Positions 17,746 through 26,426 of a stretch of DNA of 64,000 nucleotides are shown here, one piece after another. The translations under genes were made by a program, and so were the position numbers. Under the pieces are notes generated by a model, which was not told the DNA's origin, did no database searches, and saw only the letters and a list, made by a program, of their open reading frames with translations. The stretch is from Paractinoplanes polyasparticus (GTDB taxonomy: Bacteria > Actinomycetota > Actinomycetes > Mycobacteriales > Micromonosporaceae): assembly GCF_019710575.1 (NCBI RefSeq), contig NZ_JAHWFK010000013.1:482948-546947 (forward strand), read 5' to 3'. Position 1 is the first letter of the stretch, and every line of letters starts with the position of its first letter.

Positions 17746-19313
17746 CCGGCACCGGCAAACTCGTCCGGCTCATCCTGCGCCGCGACCGCATCGTCCTGCC
17801 GCTGTGGGTGGTGCTGCTCGGGCTCATCCCGGCCGGCTACGTGGCGTCGTTCGAGGGGCTGTTCCCGACCGAGGCCGAGCGGGTCAACTATGCGCAGGTC
17901 AGCGCGTCCAACGCCGGGTTCGTGACGCTGTACGGCCCGCTGCACGGCTCGTCGCTCGGCGAGTTGGTGGCCTGGCGTGCCGGCTTCCTGCCGGTGCTGG
18001 TCGCGCTGTGCGCTCTGCTCACGGTCATCCGGCACACGCGCGCCGACGAAGAGGCGGGCCGCACCGAGCTGATCGGCGCGGCCGCGGTCAGCCGGCACGC
18101 CCAGCTGGCGGCCGCGCTGATCACCACCTGCGTCGCCGGCGTGCTGCTGGGCGCGGTGCTGACGGCGGCCATGCTCGGTCAGGGCATGCCGGCGATGGGT
18201 TCGGTGGCGTTCGGCGCCGAGATGGCGTTGACCGGCTGCGCCTTCGCGGGCGTCGGCGCGATCACCGCCCAGCTCACCAGCAGTGCCCGCAGCGCCCGGT
18301 CGATTGCCGTCGTCGCGCTCGGGGTGGCCTTCGTGCTGCGGGTCGGCGGCGACGTCTCGGCGCTCGGCAACGGCTCGCTGTCGTGGCTCTCCTGGGTTTC
18401 GCCGCTCGGGTGGGTCCAACACCTTTTCCCGTACGGCGTGAATGACTGGTGGCCGGCCGTCCTCACCATCCTGTTCACGATCGCGGCGGCCGGCACGGCA
18501 GCCGTCCTGCTCACTCGTCGCGACTTCGGCGCCGGGCTGCTGCCCGCCCGGCTCGGCCCGGCATCGGCATCCTTCGGCTCGCCGTTCGCGCTGGCCTGGC
18601 ACCTGCACCGCGGTCTGCTGCTCGGCTGGACGGCCGGGTTCGCGCTGCTCGGCCTGATCTTCGGCGGGGTCGGCGGCAGCGTCCTCGACATCGCCTCGGA
18701 CAACGAGGGCCTGAGCGACATCTTCGCCCGGCTCGGCGGCTCGACCGCGCTGGTCGACAGCTACTTCGCCGGCACCGCGGGCATAGTCGGCCTGATCGCG
18801 GCCTGCTACGCCGTACAGGCCACGCTGCGTCTGCGCGACGAGGAACAGACCGGCCACGCCGAGGCGGTGCTGAGCACCGCGGTGTCCCGCTACACGTGGG
18901 CCGGCACCAACCTGTTCTTCGTCCTGCTCGGCCCGGCCGTGGTGCTCACCGCCGAGGGCCTGGCCACCGGCCTCGCCTACCCCCAGGGCGATCTGGGCGC
19001 CATCCTGGCCGGCACGCTCGTCCAGCTGCCCGCAGTCTGGGTGCTGGCCGCGCTGGCCGTGCTGGCCTTCGGGCTGATCCCCCGCCTGTCCGCGGTGGCC
19101 TGGGCCCCGCCCGCCCTGTGCCTGCTTATCCTGCTGGTCGGCCAGACGCTCCAACTCGACCAGTGGTTCCTCGACATCTCCCCCTTCACCCACGTCCCCC
19201 ACCTCCCCGGCGGCGACGCCACAGCCACCCCGCTGATCGCGCTGACCCTCCTGGCGGCACTACTCACGGCCACCGGCATGGCGGGCCTGCGCAGGCGCAA
19301 CATCCCCGCCTGA
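17742..19313 (+). CDS. ABC exporter permease (tetronasin-exporter-like)
   Basis: A 523-residue integral membrane protein with about 12 hydrophobic segments in two similar halves; the phrase [19 protein letters not shown] in the first half and [21 protein letters not shown] in the second mark the duplicated cytosolic loop typical of the tetronasin/TnrB permease family. It pairs with the ATPase encoded upstream. The true start is ATG 17742, which overlaps the TGA of the ATPase gene; the much longer open frame to 17055 is an artefact of high GC. Confidence 0.88.
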   Translation: MTGTGKLVRLILRRDRIVLPLWVVLLGLIPAGYVASFEGLFPTEAERVNYAQVSASNAGFVTLYGPLHGSSLGELVAWRAGFLPVLVALCALLTVIRHTRADEEAGRTELIGAAAVSRHAQLAAALITTCVAGVLLGAVLTAAMLGQGMPAMGSVAFGAEMALTGCAFAGVGAITAQLTSSARSARSIAVVALGVAFVLRVGGDVSALGNGSLSWLSWVSPLGWVQHLFPYGVNDWWPAVLTILFTIAAAGTAAVLLTRRDFGAGLLPARLGPASASFGSPFALAWHLHRGLLLGWTAGFALLGLIFGGVGGSVLDIASDNEGLSDIFARLGGSTALVDSYFAGTAGIVGLIAACYAVQATLRLRDEEQTGHAEAVLSTAVSRYTWAGTNLFFVLLGPAVVLTAEGLATGLAYPQGDLGAILAGTLVQLPAVWVLAALAVLAFGLIPRLSAVAWAPPALCLLILLVGQTLQLDQWFLDISPFTHVPHLPGGDATATPLIALTLLAALLTATGMAGLRRRNIPA

Positions 19314-19324
19314 CCAGCACAGCC

Positions 19325-19359
19325 GCCGGCCCGACCAGCCTCACGCTGATCGGGCCGGC
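19325..19359 (+). terminator. Terminator of the exporter operon
   Basis: GCCGGCCCGA (19325-19334) and its perfect complement (19350-19359) form a 10-bp stem with a 15-nt loop, starting 11 bases after the permease stop and followed by a short T-containing stretch. Confidence 0.75.
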
Positions 19360-19425
19360 GCCGTTTCCTGACGGTTCCGGGTCGTCGGAACGGCCGCCAG
19401 TGGTGGGGTGCTGCCGGCCGAGGCG

Positions 19426-19456
19426 TTGATCAATTGTCGACCGGCGCCTCTACATT
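19426..19456 (+). promoter_or_regulatory. Candidate promoter of a leaderless NUDIX transcript
   Basis: TTGATC (19426-19431) and TACATT (19451-19456) are separated by 19 bases. Transcription starting 7 bases later would begin exactly at the GTG start codon (19463), and no ribosome binding site is present. Confidence 0.45.
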
Positions 19457-19462
19457 GGCGGC

Positions 19463-19957
19463 GTGCCGATTCCTGAGTTCGTGGTCGCGTTGCGTTCCAA
19501 AATCGGGCGGGACCCGCTGCCGCTGGCCGGGGTGATCGCAGTTGTGCTCGACGACCGCGACCGGGGGTTGATGGTTCGCCGCTCGGACACCGCCGAGTGG
19601 GCGCTGACCACCGGCTGCCTCGAGCCGGGCGAGCAACCGGCCACCGGAGCCGCCCGCGAGGTGTGGGAGGAGACCGGCATCGACGTCACGGTGGAACGTC
19701 TGCTCGCCGTCGAGGCTCTCGACCTGGCCGTCGCTCCCAACGGCGACCAGATCCACTGGCTCTGTGTCGGGTTGCTGTGCCGCTACGGCGGCGGCACGGC
19801 CCGGGTCAACGACGACGAGTCGGTGGCGGTCGGGTGGTTCGCGGCGGAGGCGCTCCCGCCCCTGCCGCCGCACCAGGCGCGATGCGTGTCGCTCGCGCTG
19901 GCCGGCGGCAGGGGGGTGTGGCTGGCTGAGAATGGCTTCACTTCACCGTCGGTTTGA
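19463..19957 (+). CDS. NUDIX hydrolase
   Basis: A 164-residue pyrophosphohydrolase. The NUDIX box GX5EX7REUXEEXGU is complete, starting at GCLEPGE near residue 53 and ending in REVWEETGI. Residues 20-40 (AGVIAVVLDDRDRGLMVRR) form the first strands of the fold. The substrate class (nucleotide, sugar nucleotide or other diphosphate) cannot be told. It is transcribed alone between two strong gaps. Confidence 0.88.
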   Translation: MPIPEFVVALRSKIGRDPLPLAGVIAVVLDDRDRGLMVRRSDTAEWALTTGCLEPGEQPATGAAREVWEETGIDVTVERLLAVEALDLAVAPNGDQIHWLCVGLLCRYGGGTARVNDDESVAVGWFAAEALPPLPPHQARCVSLALAGGRGVWLAENGFTSPSV

Positions 19958-20049
19958 GCCCAGCCGACGGTCGCGGCAACGCCCACGCAGCGGCGTTGAT
20001 ACGGCGGATACAGCGCGCATCCTCGGCTCGCGTGGCGCGTTGACACGGC

Positions 20050-21165
20050 GTGCGTATCTCTCAGCGTGTCCGCCGCGCAGCCGTCGCCGGCGCCGTCGCC
20101 CTCGCCGTGTGCGCCTCGGCGCAGCCCGCCCTCGCGGTGGTCAGCTCCTTCGCCCACCGGGTCACACCGTCGTTCAACGGCTCCGTCCACGCGATCGCCC
20201 ACCGGGGCGACACGGTCTATGTCGGCGGTTCCTTCACCCGGATGACGATCGACGGCCGCACCGTGACCCGTAACCGCATCGCCGCGTTCTCGGGCCGCAC
20301 CGGCGAACTGCTCGACTGGGCGCCGTCGGCCGACGGCACGGTACGGGCCCTGGCCGTCACCCCGGGGTGGGTCTACGTGGGCGGCGACTTCGACGAGATC
20401 GACGGCGAGGCACGTGAGTCGCTGGCCCGCATCGACGCGGGCGACGCCGAAGTCGGCTCCTTCGACCACAGCATCACCGGTGGCGTGCGCACGCTGGCCG
20501 TCGGTCACGGCCGCCTGTACGCGGGCGGCACCTTCAGCCGGGTGGACGGCGAGCGGCGCGGCAATCTGGCCGCCTTCTCGCTGGCCGACGACCAGCTCGA
20601 CGACACGTGGGCGCCGCGGGCGGGCGGGGTGGTCAACGCCTTGGCCGTACGCGGGAACCGGGTCTATCTGGGCGGCAGCTTCCCGCGCCGGCTGTCGGCG
20701 GTGCACGCGACCAGCGGCCGTGGCGACAGTGGTTTCCGCCCGGACGCGCCGGCCCTGGTGCACTCGGTAGCCGTCGACGACGCCGGTGTATACGCGGCGA
20801 TGGGCGGTCCGGGCGGACGCGCCGCGGCGTACTCGCCGAGCGGGCGGACCCGCTGGACCCGAATCTTCGATGGCGACGCGCAGGCCGTCGCGGTGCTCGA
20901 CGGCGTCGCCTACGTCGGCGGTCATTTCGACCGGGCCTGCGCTGACAGCGACGACGCGGCCGACGGCGAGTGCGACGCCGGATCGGTGTCCCGGGTGAAG
21001 CTGGCCGCGGTCGACCGGTCGGGCGCGCTGAGCCGCTGGGCGCCGCAGGCCAACGGCGTGGTCGGCGTACGCACACTCGTGGTGAACGGCGCGACGGTGA
21101 TGGCCGGCGGCGACTTCACCACTATCGGAGGCCGGACCGCGCGGCGTTACGCGTCCTTCGGATGA
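20050..21165 (+). CDS. Secreted beta-propeller-like repeat protein
   Basis: A 371-residue exported protein. Residues 1-29 are a signal peptide with an ALA cleavage site. The mature part is built from about seven repeats of the type VxALAV-x4-YVGGxF (for example YVGGSFTRM, YVGGDFDEI, YAGGTFSRV, YLGGSF, YVGGHFDRA), as in PQQ-like or delta-60 propellers. No catalytic residues stand out; one Cys pair (ACADSDD and ECDAG) may form a disulfide. Start GTG 20050. Its stop overlaps the next gene (ATGA), so the two secreted proteins are made together and may interact. Confidence 0.75.
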   Translation: MRISQRVRRAAVAGAVALAVCASAQPALAVVSSFAHRVTPSFNGSVHAIAHRGDTVYVGGSFTRMTIDGRTVTRNRIAAFSGRTGELLDWAPSADGTVRALAVTPGWVYVGGDFDEIDGEARESLARIDAGDAEVGSFDHSITGGVRTLAVGHGRLYAGGTFSRVDGERRGNLAAFSLADDQLDDTWAPRAGGVVNALAVRGNRVYLGGSFPRRLSAVHATSGRGDSGFRPDAPALVHSVAVDDAGVYAAMGGPGGRAAAYSPSGRTRWTRIFDGDAQAVAVLDGVAYVGGHFDRACADSDDAADGECDAGSVSRVKLAAVDRSGALSRWAPQANGVVGVRTLVVNGATVMAGGDFTTIGGRTARRYASFG

Positions 21166-21845
21166 TGCGGGCACTGCTGGCCGCCGCGCTGGTGGCGGCC
21201 GCGACCGGCACGGCTCCGGTCGAGCGGGTCCGCTACACCTTCGACGGTCCGGCGCCGCTGGCCGACGTCTCGGGGCACGGGCACGACCTGAGCCCGGTGA
21301 GCCGTTACGGCGGCTCGTTCAAGCTGGTCGCGCGGGACGGCGGGAAGGCACTCGCTTTCCCGGCGCCCTGTCACGCCGAACCGTGTCCGCGGATCGCGCT
21401 GCGGGCCGCCACCACGACCGACCTCAACCCGGGCCGGCGTCCGCTGCGCTACGGCGCCACCGTACGGCTGACTGCCGACCAGACCACCAAGGGCGAGAAC
21501 GTCATGCAGAAGGGCTACTCGGCCCGCGGCAGCCAGTACAAGCTGCAGGTCGACGGGCTCGCCGGCCGGCCGAGCTGCGTGCTGGTCGACGACCGCCGGC
21601 CCGAGATCCACGCCGCGATCAGCAGTGTCGGTGTGGCCGACGACCGCTGGCACACCTTGGAGTGCCACCGCTCCGGAAGCCGCCTGACCATCCTGGTCGA
21701 CGGTGTGCCGCGCGGCCGCGCCACCCTGCCGGCCGACCTGTCGGTCAGCAACCGCCTGCCGTTCAGCATCGGCGGCAAGGGTTCCTACCCCGACAACGAC
21801 CAGTTCCAGGGCGCCCTCGACGACGTCTGGGTCGACATCGGCTGA
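21162..21845 (+). CDS. Secreted LamG/concanavalin-A-like lectin domain protein
   Basis: A 227-residue protein: signal peptide at 1-18 (MMRALLAAALVAAATGTA), then one LamG-like jelly-roll domain (VRYTFDGPAPLADVSGHGHDL at the start, and WHTLECHRSGSRLTILVDG, then FSIGGKG and DDVWVDIG at the end). Such domains bind glycans or proteins. It has no enzyme domain. ATG 21162 overlaps the stop of the propeller gene. Probably a cell-surface or extracellular pair; the ligand is unknown. Confidence 0.78.
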   Translation: MMRALLAAALVAAATGTAPVERVRYTFDGPAPLADVSGHGHDLSPVSRYGGSFKLVARDGGKALAFPAPCHAEPCPRIALRAATTTDLNPGRRPLRYGATVRLTADQTTKGENVMQKGYSARGSQYKLQVDGLAGRPSCVLVDDRRPEIHAAISSVGVADDRWHTLECHRSGSRLTILVDGVPRGRATLPADLSVSNRLPFSIGGKGSYPDNDQFQGALDDVWVDIG

Positions 21846-21869
21846 CGCACGCCGGCCAGGTCCTGCTGG

Positions 21870-22898
21870 TCATCGGCCGTCCTTCTTGCTCGCCTTCGTG
21901 ACACGCTTCCACTCCTGGCGCTGGGCGGCCATCGCCGCCGGGTCGCTGCGCCGCGACTGGTACGCCATCTCCCGCCGGATCGCATGCCAGCTCTGCAACC
22001 GCCGCTCGGGCAACTCACCGGCGGCCACCGCGGCCTCGACCGCGCAGCCCTTGTCGCCGTCATGAGCGCAGTCCCGGAAACGGCAGTACTCGGCCAGAGC
22101 GGCGACGTCGGTGAAGGTCTCCTCAACAGCGGCGTCGCTGGCGTACAGGTCGAGCGACCGGATCCCCGGCAGGTCAAGCAGTACCCCGCCGCTGCCCAGC
22201 CGGTACAGCTTCCGGGTCGTCGTCGTGTGCCGGCCTTGACCGTCGCGCCGGACCTCCCGAACCGCCTCGGCGTGTCCTTCCAGCGCGTTGAGCAGCGACG
22301 TCTTGCCCACCCCGGACGCGCCGAGCATGGTTGTGGTCGTCCCCGCAGCCATCCGCGACCGGAGCTCGTCCAGCCCCCGCCCGTCGACGGCGCTGGTCAG
22401 GACCACCGGCACCCCGGGTGCAGCCGCCCGGGCCTCATCGACGACCGGCTCGGGGTCATCTGTGGCGTCCGCCTTCGTGAGCACGATCAGCGGATCGGCG
22501 CCGCTGTCCCACGCCATCACCGAGAGCCGTTCGAGGTTCTTGAGATTCAGGCCCCGGTCGATCGGCAACACGATCATCACCGTGTCGATGTTGGCCGCGA
22601 GGACCTGGATGTCCCTCTCGTTCGGATCGGGACGCGACAGCGACGTCCGCCGCGGCACCACCCGGACCGGCTCCCCGCCGTCGATCACGATCCAGTCGCC
22701 GGCCACCGGCCGCAGGTTCAGATCGCGGCGCAACTCGAACAACGTGGTCTCAGCCGCGGCATCGGACGGGAACCAGATCACTTCGATGCTCGGGCCGTGG
22801 ACCACCGAGACCCGGCCCGGCCGCTCGTCCCCGGAGACGAACAGGGGTGCACCGGCAGCCCAGCCGAGCGTGGTCAGCGCGTCGATGAAGTGGTTCAC
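21870..22898 (-). CDS. rsgA: Ribosome small-subunit-dependent GTPase A
   Basis: A 342-residue circularly permuted GTPase that helps mature the 30S subunit. An OB-fold-like N-terminal part is followed by permuted motifs: G4 VLTKAD near residue 142, G1 GASGVGKTSLLN near 195 and G3 DLPGIRS near 245. The zinc-binding tail has YCRFRDCAHDGDKGC near 272-286. The C-terminus is Lys/Arg rich. GTG start. It is convergent with the LamG gene (24-bp gap) and follows the DUF1707 gene by 13 bp, so it may be the last gene of a longer minus-strand transcript. Confidence 0.95.
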   Translation of the reverse strand: MNHFIDALTTLGWAAGAPLFVSGDERPGRVSVVHGPSIEVIWFPSDAAAETTLFELRRDLNLRPVAGDWIVIDGGEPVRVVPRRTSLSRPDPNERDIQVLAANIDTVMIVLPIDRGLNLKNLERLSVMAWDSGADPLIVLTKADATDDPEPVVDEARAAAPGVPVVLTSAVDGRGLDELRSRMAAGTTTTMLGASGVGKTSLLNALEGHAEAVREVRRDGQGRHTTTTRKLYRLGSGGVLLDLPGIRSLDLYASDAAVEETFTDVAALAEYCRFRDCAHDGDKGCAVEAAVAAGELPERRLQSWHAIRREMAYQSRRSDPAAMAAQRQEWKRVTKASKKDGR

Positions 22899-22911
22899 GA
22901 GAACAGCACCC

Positions 22912-23475
22912 CTACGCCGGGGGCAGGGCGTACGGCCTGGAGACGACCTCGACGTTGCTGAACCACGTCGTGATGTGGACGCGGATCTCGGGTGTGCCGG
23001 GCAGGCGGGGCACCGCGGCCAGGTGCAGGTTGCGGGCCGAGAAGACGACCGTGCCGGTCACGTCGACCTCGACGCCCTCGGGGACGATGATCTTCAGCTC
23101 GCCGAACGTGCAGCTGCCGGCGATCTCGATGACGTCCTGGTCGGTCAGCACCTCGCGCAGGTCGAGCTCGGCCGAGCCGAACAGCGTGAACAGCTTGAGC
23201 CGGGGCTCGCGCAGCCGCCAGCGGCCGCGTCGCTTGTTCTCGCTGAAGATGGTGACGACCTTGTCGACCGTGCGGGCCGAGCCCACGATCGGCGTCTGGC
23301 TGAGGCCGGCGGTGGCCTCGGCCAGTTCGTCGGCGGTCTGGGCGGCCCAGACGGCGCCGACCCGCACGCTGAACTGTTCGAGCGTCAGGCGGCCGTCGCC
23401 GCACGCCCGTTGGAGCAGCTCGGCTGCCTGCTCCCGCTCGGGTTCGGACGGCGGCACCCGCATCGGTGTGGTCAC
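22912..23475 (-). CDS. DUF1707 protein with LiaF-like C-terminal domain
   Basis: A 187-residue cytosolic protein. Residues 8-60 are the actinobacterial DUF1707 module (EREQAAELLQRACGDGRLTL, then QFSVRVGAVWAAQT), thought to be a small DNA- or protein-binding helical domain. Residues 75-180 resemble the C-terminal domain of LiaF/cell-wall-antibiotic response proteins (FTLFGSAELDLRE, then GTVVFSARNLHL). No membrane segment is present, unlike many relatives. Start GTG 23475; ATG 23463 is possible. Function unknown; a link to envelope stress is inference from the family. Confidence 0.8.
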   Translation of the reverse strand: MTTPMRVPPSEPEREQAAELLQRACGDGRLTLEQFSVRVGAVWAAQTADELAEATAGLSQTPIVGSARTVDKVVTIFSENKRRGRWRLREPRLKLFTLFGSAELDLREVLTDQDVIEIAGSCTFGELKIIVPEGVEVDVTGTVVFSARNLHLAAVPRLPGTPEIRVHITTWFSNVEVVSRPYALPPA

Positions 23476-23512
23476 GCTGGCGATCCTAGGGCTTATGCGC
23501 GACGACGCGAAC

Positions 23513-24400
23513 CTATTCCTCTGTGGACGGCTCCGCCGCCCCGCGCAGCGTCCCGTACGCCCACGACGCCAACGTGGTCGGCGTCGTGCTCCGGAAGTCC
23601 CGTGGCTGCTCGGGCTCGAAGTCGTCGGGGATGCCCGAGGTCATCGCGGCGATGCCGGCCGCGGCCACCTCGCTCAGCCCGGCGCCGGTCAGGGCGTCGC
23701 GCAGCTGCTCATCGGCGATCTGCACGGCCGTGACGGGCCGCCCGAGCGCGGCTCCCAGGATCTCGGCGGCCTCGTCCCAGCTCAGATCGGCCGGGCCGTG
23801 CACCGCCGCGACCGTGGAGCCCGTCCAGCCGGCCAGCAGCCGGGCCGCGGCGAGGTCACCGACGTCGCGGGGGTCGACCCACGGCATGCGCCGCGACGGC
23901 GCCACGGTGGTGGCCAGCACGCCCTCGCGCAGGCTGTCGAGCATGCCCAGCAGGTTGGTGAAGTAGTAGCCGCAGCGCAGCGTGAGCAGGTCGGTTCCGG
24001 TCGCGGCCAGCTGTTCCTCGTTGCGGGCGAGCCCGTCGATCAGCCCGGCGCCCTGCCGCAGCTCGGCGCCGACGCTGCTGATCTGCAGCACCCGGGCGAC
24101 GCCGGACGCGCGTACGGCGGCCGCGGCGTTCTCGCCCATCGCCACCATGTCGTACAGCGGATCCGGCACGTCGAACGCCTCGGGCGTGGCCCAGAAGACC
24201 GACTCGGCGCCCTTGAACGCGTCGGCCACGAAACCCGGGTCGAGCAGGTCGCCCTGAGCCACCTCGACCAGCGGCAGCAGGTCGGGCGGCAACCTGTCCG
24301 GGTCGCGCACGAGCACCCGCGGCCGGACGCCCGCCTGCACGAGCACCTGGACGACGCGGGAGCCGACATTTCCGGTGGGGGTGGTCACAACAATCGTCAT
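23513..24400 (-). CDS. NmrA-like NAD(P)-binding protein
   Basis: A 295-residue atypical SDR. The glycine-rich motif TTPTGNVGSRV is at residues 6-16. There is no Tyr-Lys catalytic pair of classical SDRs, as in NmrA/QOR2 proteins that sense NADP or reduce quinones. ATG 24400 is fixed by GAGGGG at good spacing. It follows the isomerase-like gene by 20 bp on the same strand and may be carried on the rhamnose transcript, though a metabolic link is not evident. Confidence 0.82.
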   Translation of the reverse strand: MTIVVTTPTGNVGSRVVQVLVQAGVRPRVLVRDPDRLPPDLLPLVEVAQGDLLDPGFVADAFKGAESVFWATPEAFDVPDPLYDMVAMGENAAAAVRASGVARVLQISSVGAELRQGAGLIDGLARNEEQLAATGTDLLTLRCGYYFTNLLGMLDSLREGVLATTVAPSRRMPWVDPRDVGDLAAARLLAGWTGSTVAAVHGPADLSWDEAAEILGAALGRPVTAVQIADEQLRDALTGAGLSEVAAAGIAAMTSGIPDDFEPEQPRDFRSTTPTTLASWAYGTLRGAAEPSTEE

Positions 24401-24420
24401 GCCACCCCTCAGTACCCGGT

Positions 24421-25836
24421 TCAGACCTGCCGGAACTCGATACCGAGCAGGCTCGCCGCCGCCCGGTAGTCGGCCGCGCGGTGCCCGAGCGAGAGCGACC
24501 AGTGGTGGCCGACGCCCGAGGCGCTCCAGTCGTCGACCCACTCGCCCGGATCGCGGCCGAAGTCCACCCGGCTCGTGGTATTGCCGATGGCGAGCAGCGG
24601 ACCCTCGACCACGGTGCCCTCGCCGGCGATGAACGACAACGAGCCGTCCCGGTCCTGTCCCAGGCCGAGCAGGGTCACCGGCCCCGGGCGTACGTCGAAT
24701 TCGACGCTCACACCCCAGCCGCGCTTGCCGTGATAGACGCCGAGGCCGCGCAGCAGCGGCCGGCGCGAGCTGACGGCCAGGTGGGCCGGCCCGTCGTGGC
24801 CCATCTCGACCACGTTGTCGGTGAAGTTCAGCGCCTGGATCTCGCAGAACGAGCCGCCCGCCCCGGCGACCTGGGTGGCCAGCTGGGCGACGGTGGTCCG
24901 CAGCTCGTACTCGCCGGTGGCCGGTATGCCACGGGCGGTCAGCAGCGACGCGCCCAGGATCATGCCGGCGCCCAGCCGCTCGTGCTGCTCGCCGTTCAGT
25001 CCGCGGTGGTAGTAGGCGAGGCTGTCGAGGTCGAAGTCGTCGGCGAGGCGGTCGAGCCCCACCGAGACCCGCGCGCCCCAGGCGAAGTCGTCCTCGTTGA
25101 CCGAGTCGTCGAGTACGAAGATCTTCCGCGCCAGCTCCATACGCTCGGCGACCTCGTCGTCGGTGGCGGCCAGCGTGCGTTCCCGCAGGTCGTCGAACTC
25201 GAGCACCTCGACGTGCGAGCCGAAGGTGGCCGGCAGCAGCGTGAGGTCGGTCGAGACGTCGAGCATGCCCGGGTAGAGGTGGCCCATGAGGCCGTGCCGG
25301 GCGGTGCGCAGAGCCGCGCGTACGCGGGCCGCGGTGATCCACTGCGAGATGCGGGCCCAGGCCGACTCCTGCCGCAGCCAGCCGGTGACCGACCGGAACG
25401 GGATGCCGGCCCGCCGGAACAGGTTGCCGACCTCGGGCACCGGGCACTGCCCGCAATAGGCCAGCCAGGCGCCGGTGTCGAACGTGGCGTGATCCATCTT
25501 CTCGGTCGGCTGCAGGTCGATGACCAGCACCGGACTGTTGGCCCGCTGCGCGATCGGCAGCACCATCGACGAGGTCAGATAGGTGGTCAGGAACAGCACG
25601 ATCAGGTCGCAGTCGGCCTGCCGCAGCTTCTCGGCGGCGGCCGCGCCCTCCTGCGCGTCGGAGATGAAGCCGACGTCGGTGACCTCGGCGTCCATCTGCT
25701 GGAAGCGTTCGGAGACGTAGCGGGCGGACTCCTCCAGCTGTGGGAGCAGATGCGGGAACTGCGGCCAGTACGTGCCGAGCCCGCCCGCCACGAGCCCGAT
25801 GCGGATCTTCCGGCGCGGTTTCGGAGTGAGGATCAT
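24421..25836 (-). CDS. L-arabinose/L-fucose isomerase-family protein in the rhamnose operon
   Basis: A 471-residue protein of the AraA/FucI fold. Characteristic phrases are VLFLTTYLTSSMVLPIAQ (near 84), CGQCPVPEV (near 130), CEIQALNFTDNVVEMGHDGP (near 335) and VGHHWSLSLGH near the C-terminus; the Glu and His residues in these are the likely metal ligands. It should interconvert an aldose and a ketose, but the operon already has rhaI elsewhere, so its substrate (perhaps L-lyxose, L-fucose or another deoxy sugar) is open. ATG overlaps the lutC stop. Confidence 0.75.
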   Translation of the reverse strand: MILTPKPRRKIRIGLVAGGLGTYWPQFPHLLPQLEESARYVSERFQQMDAEVTDVGFISDAQEGAAAAEKLRQADCDLIVLFLTTYLTSSMVLPIAQRANSPVLVIDLQPTEKMDHATFDTGAWLAYCGQCPVPEVGNLFRRAGIPFRSVTGWLRQESAWARISQWITAARVRAALRTARHGLMGHLYPGMLDVSTDLTLLPATFGSHVEVLEFDDLRERTLAATDDEVAERMELARKIFVLDDSVNEDDFAWGARVSVGLDRLADDFDLDSLAYYHRGLNGEQHERLGAGMILGASLLTARGIPATGEYELRTTVAQLATQVAGAGGSFCEIQALNFTDNVVEMGHDGPAHLAVSSRRPLLRGLGVYHGKRGWGVSVEFDVRPGPVTLLGLGQDRDGSLSFIAGEGTVVEGPLLAIGNTTSRVDFGRDPGEWVDDWSASGVGHHWSLSLGHRAADYRAAASLLGIEFRQV

Positions 25837-26426
25837 GCTGCCTCCCAGAGGACGACGTGGAGGTTGCGGGGGCCGTGCACCCCCTCGACCCGGTTGAGTT
25901 CGATGTCGCTGGTCGCGGACGGCCCGCTGATCCAGGTCAGCGGGCGGCCAGGATCGAGCCGGGCGACGGCCTCGGGCACCGAGGCCACCACCTGCTCCGG
26001 GCGCAGCACACAGATGTGCAGGTCGGGCAGGAGTGAGAGGATGCGCCGGCCCTGGTCGGGCGACGCGTCGAGCACGATCGTGCCGGTCTCGGCGATCGCC
26101 ACTGCGGCCGCGGTGAGCACACCGTCGGCGGCGGCGACGTCGGCCGCCGAGAGCCGATCATCCACGCGAGCGGGCACGCCGGACGGCAACCACTCCGGGG
26201 GCAACCCCGGCGGGACAACAAGGGACCCCGCGCCGATAATTTGCCGGGCTATAACGGAGATGTCCGATCCGCGGTGCACGACGGCCTTGTAGTCGACAAG
26301 GCGGTCGACCAACCGGTCAAGATCCACAGGCGCGGGTCCACGACGGTAGTCGCGCGGAATCTCCGGCTCGGCCGACGATGTGGACAAGGCCTGCCGGATC
26401 CGGTCCAGGATCAGCTGTTTGCTCAT
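25833..26426 (-). CDS. lutC: L-lactate oxidation complex, LutC-like LUD protein
   Basis: A 197-residue LUD-domain protein, one of three subunits that oxidise L-lactate to pyruvate. AIAETGTIVLDASPDQGR near residue 113 is the conserved LUD core, and SGPSATSDIELNRVEGVHGP near 165 the signature C-terminal motif. ATG 26426 overlaps the lutB TGA; the longer open frame upstream is noise. With lutA and lutB it handles the lactate made from L-lactaldehyde in rhamnose breakdown. Confidence 0.92.
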   Translation of the reverse strand: MSKQLILDRIRQALSTSSAEPEIPRDYRRGPAPVDLDRLVDRLVDYKAVVHRGSDISVIARQIIGAGSLVVPPGLPPEWLPSGVPARVDDRLSAADVAAADGVLTAAAVAIAETGTIVLDASPDQGRRILSLLPDLHICVLRPEQVVASVPEAVARLDPGRPLTWISGPSATSDIELNRVEGVHGPRNLHVVLWEAA

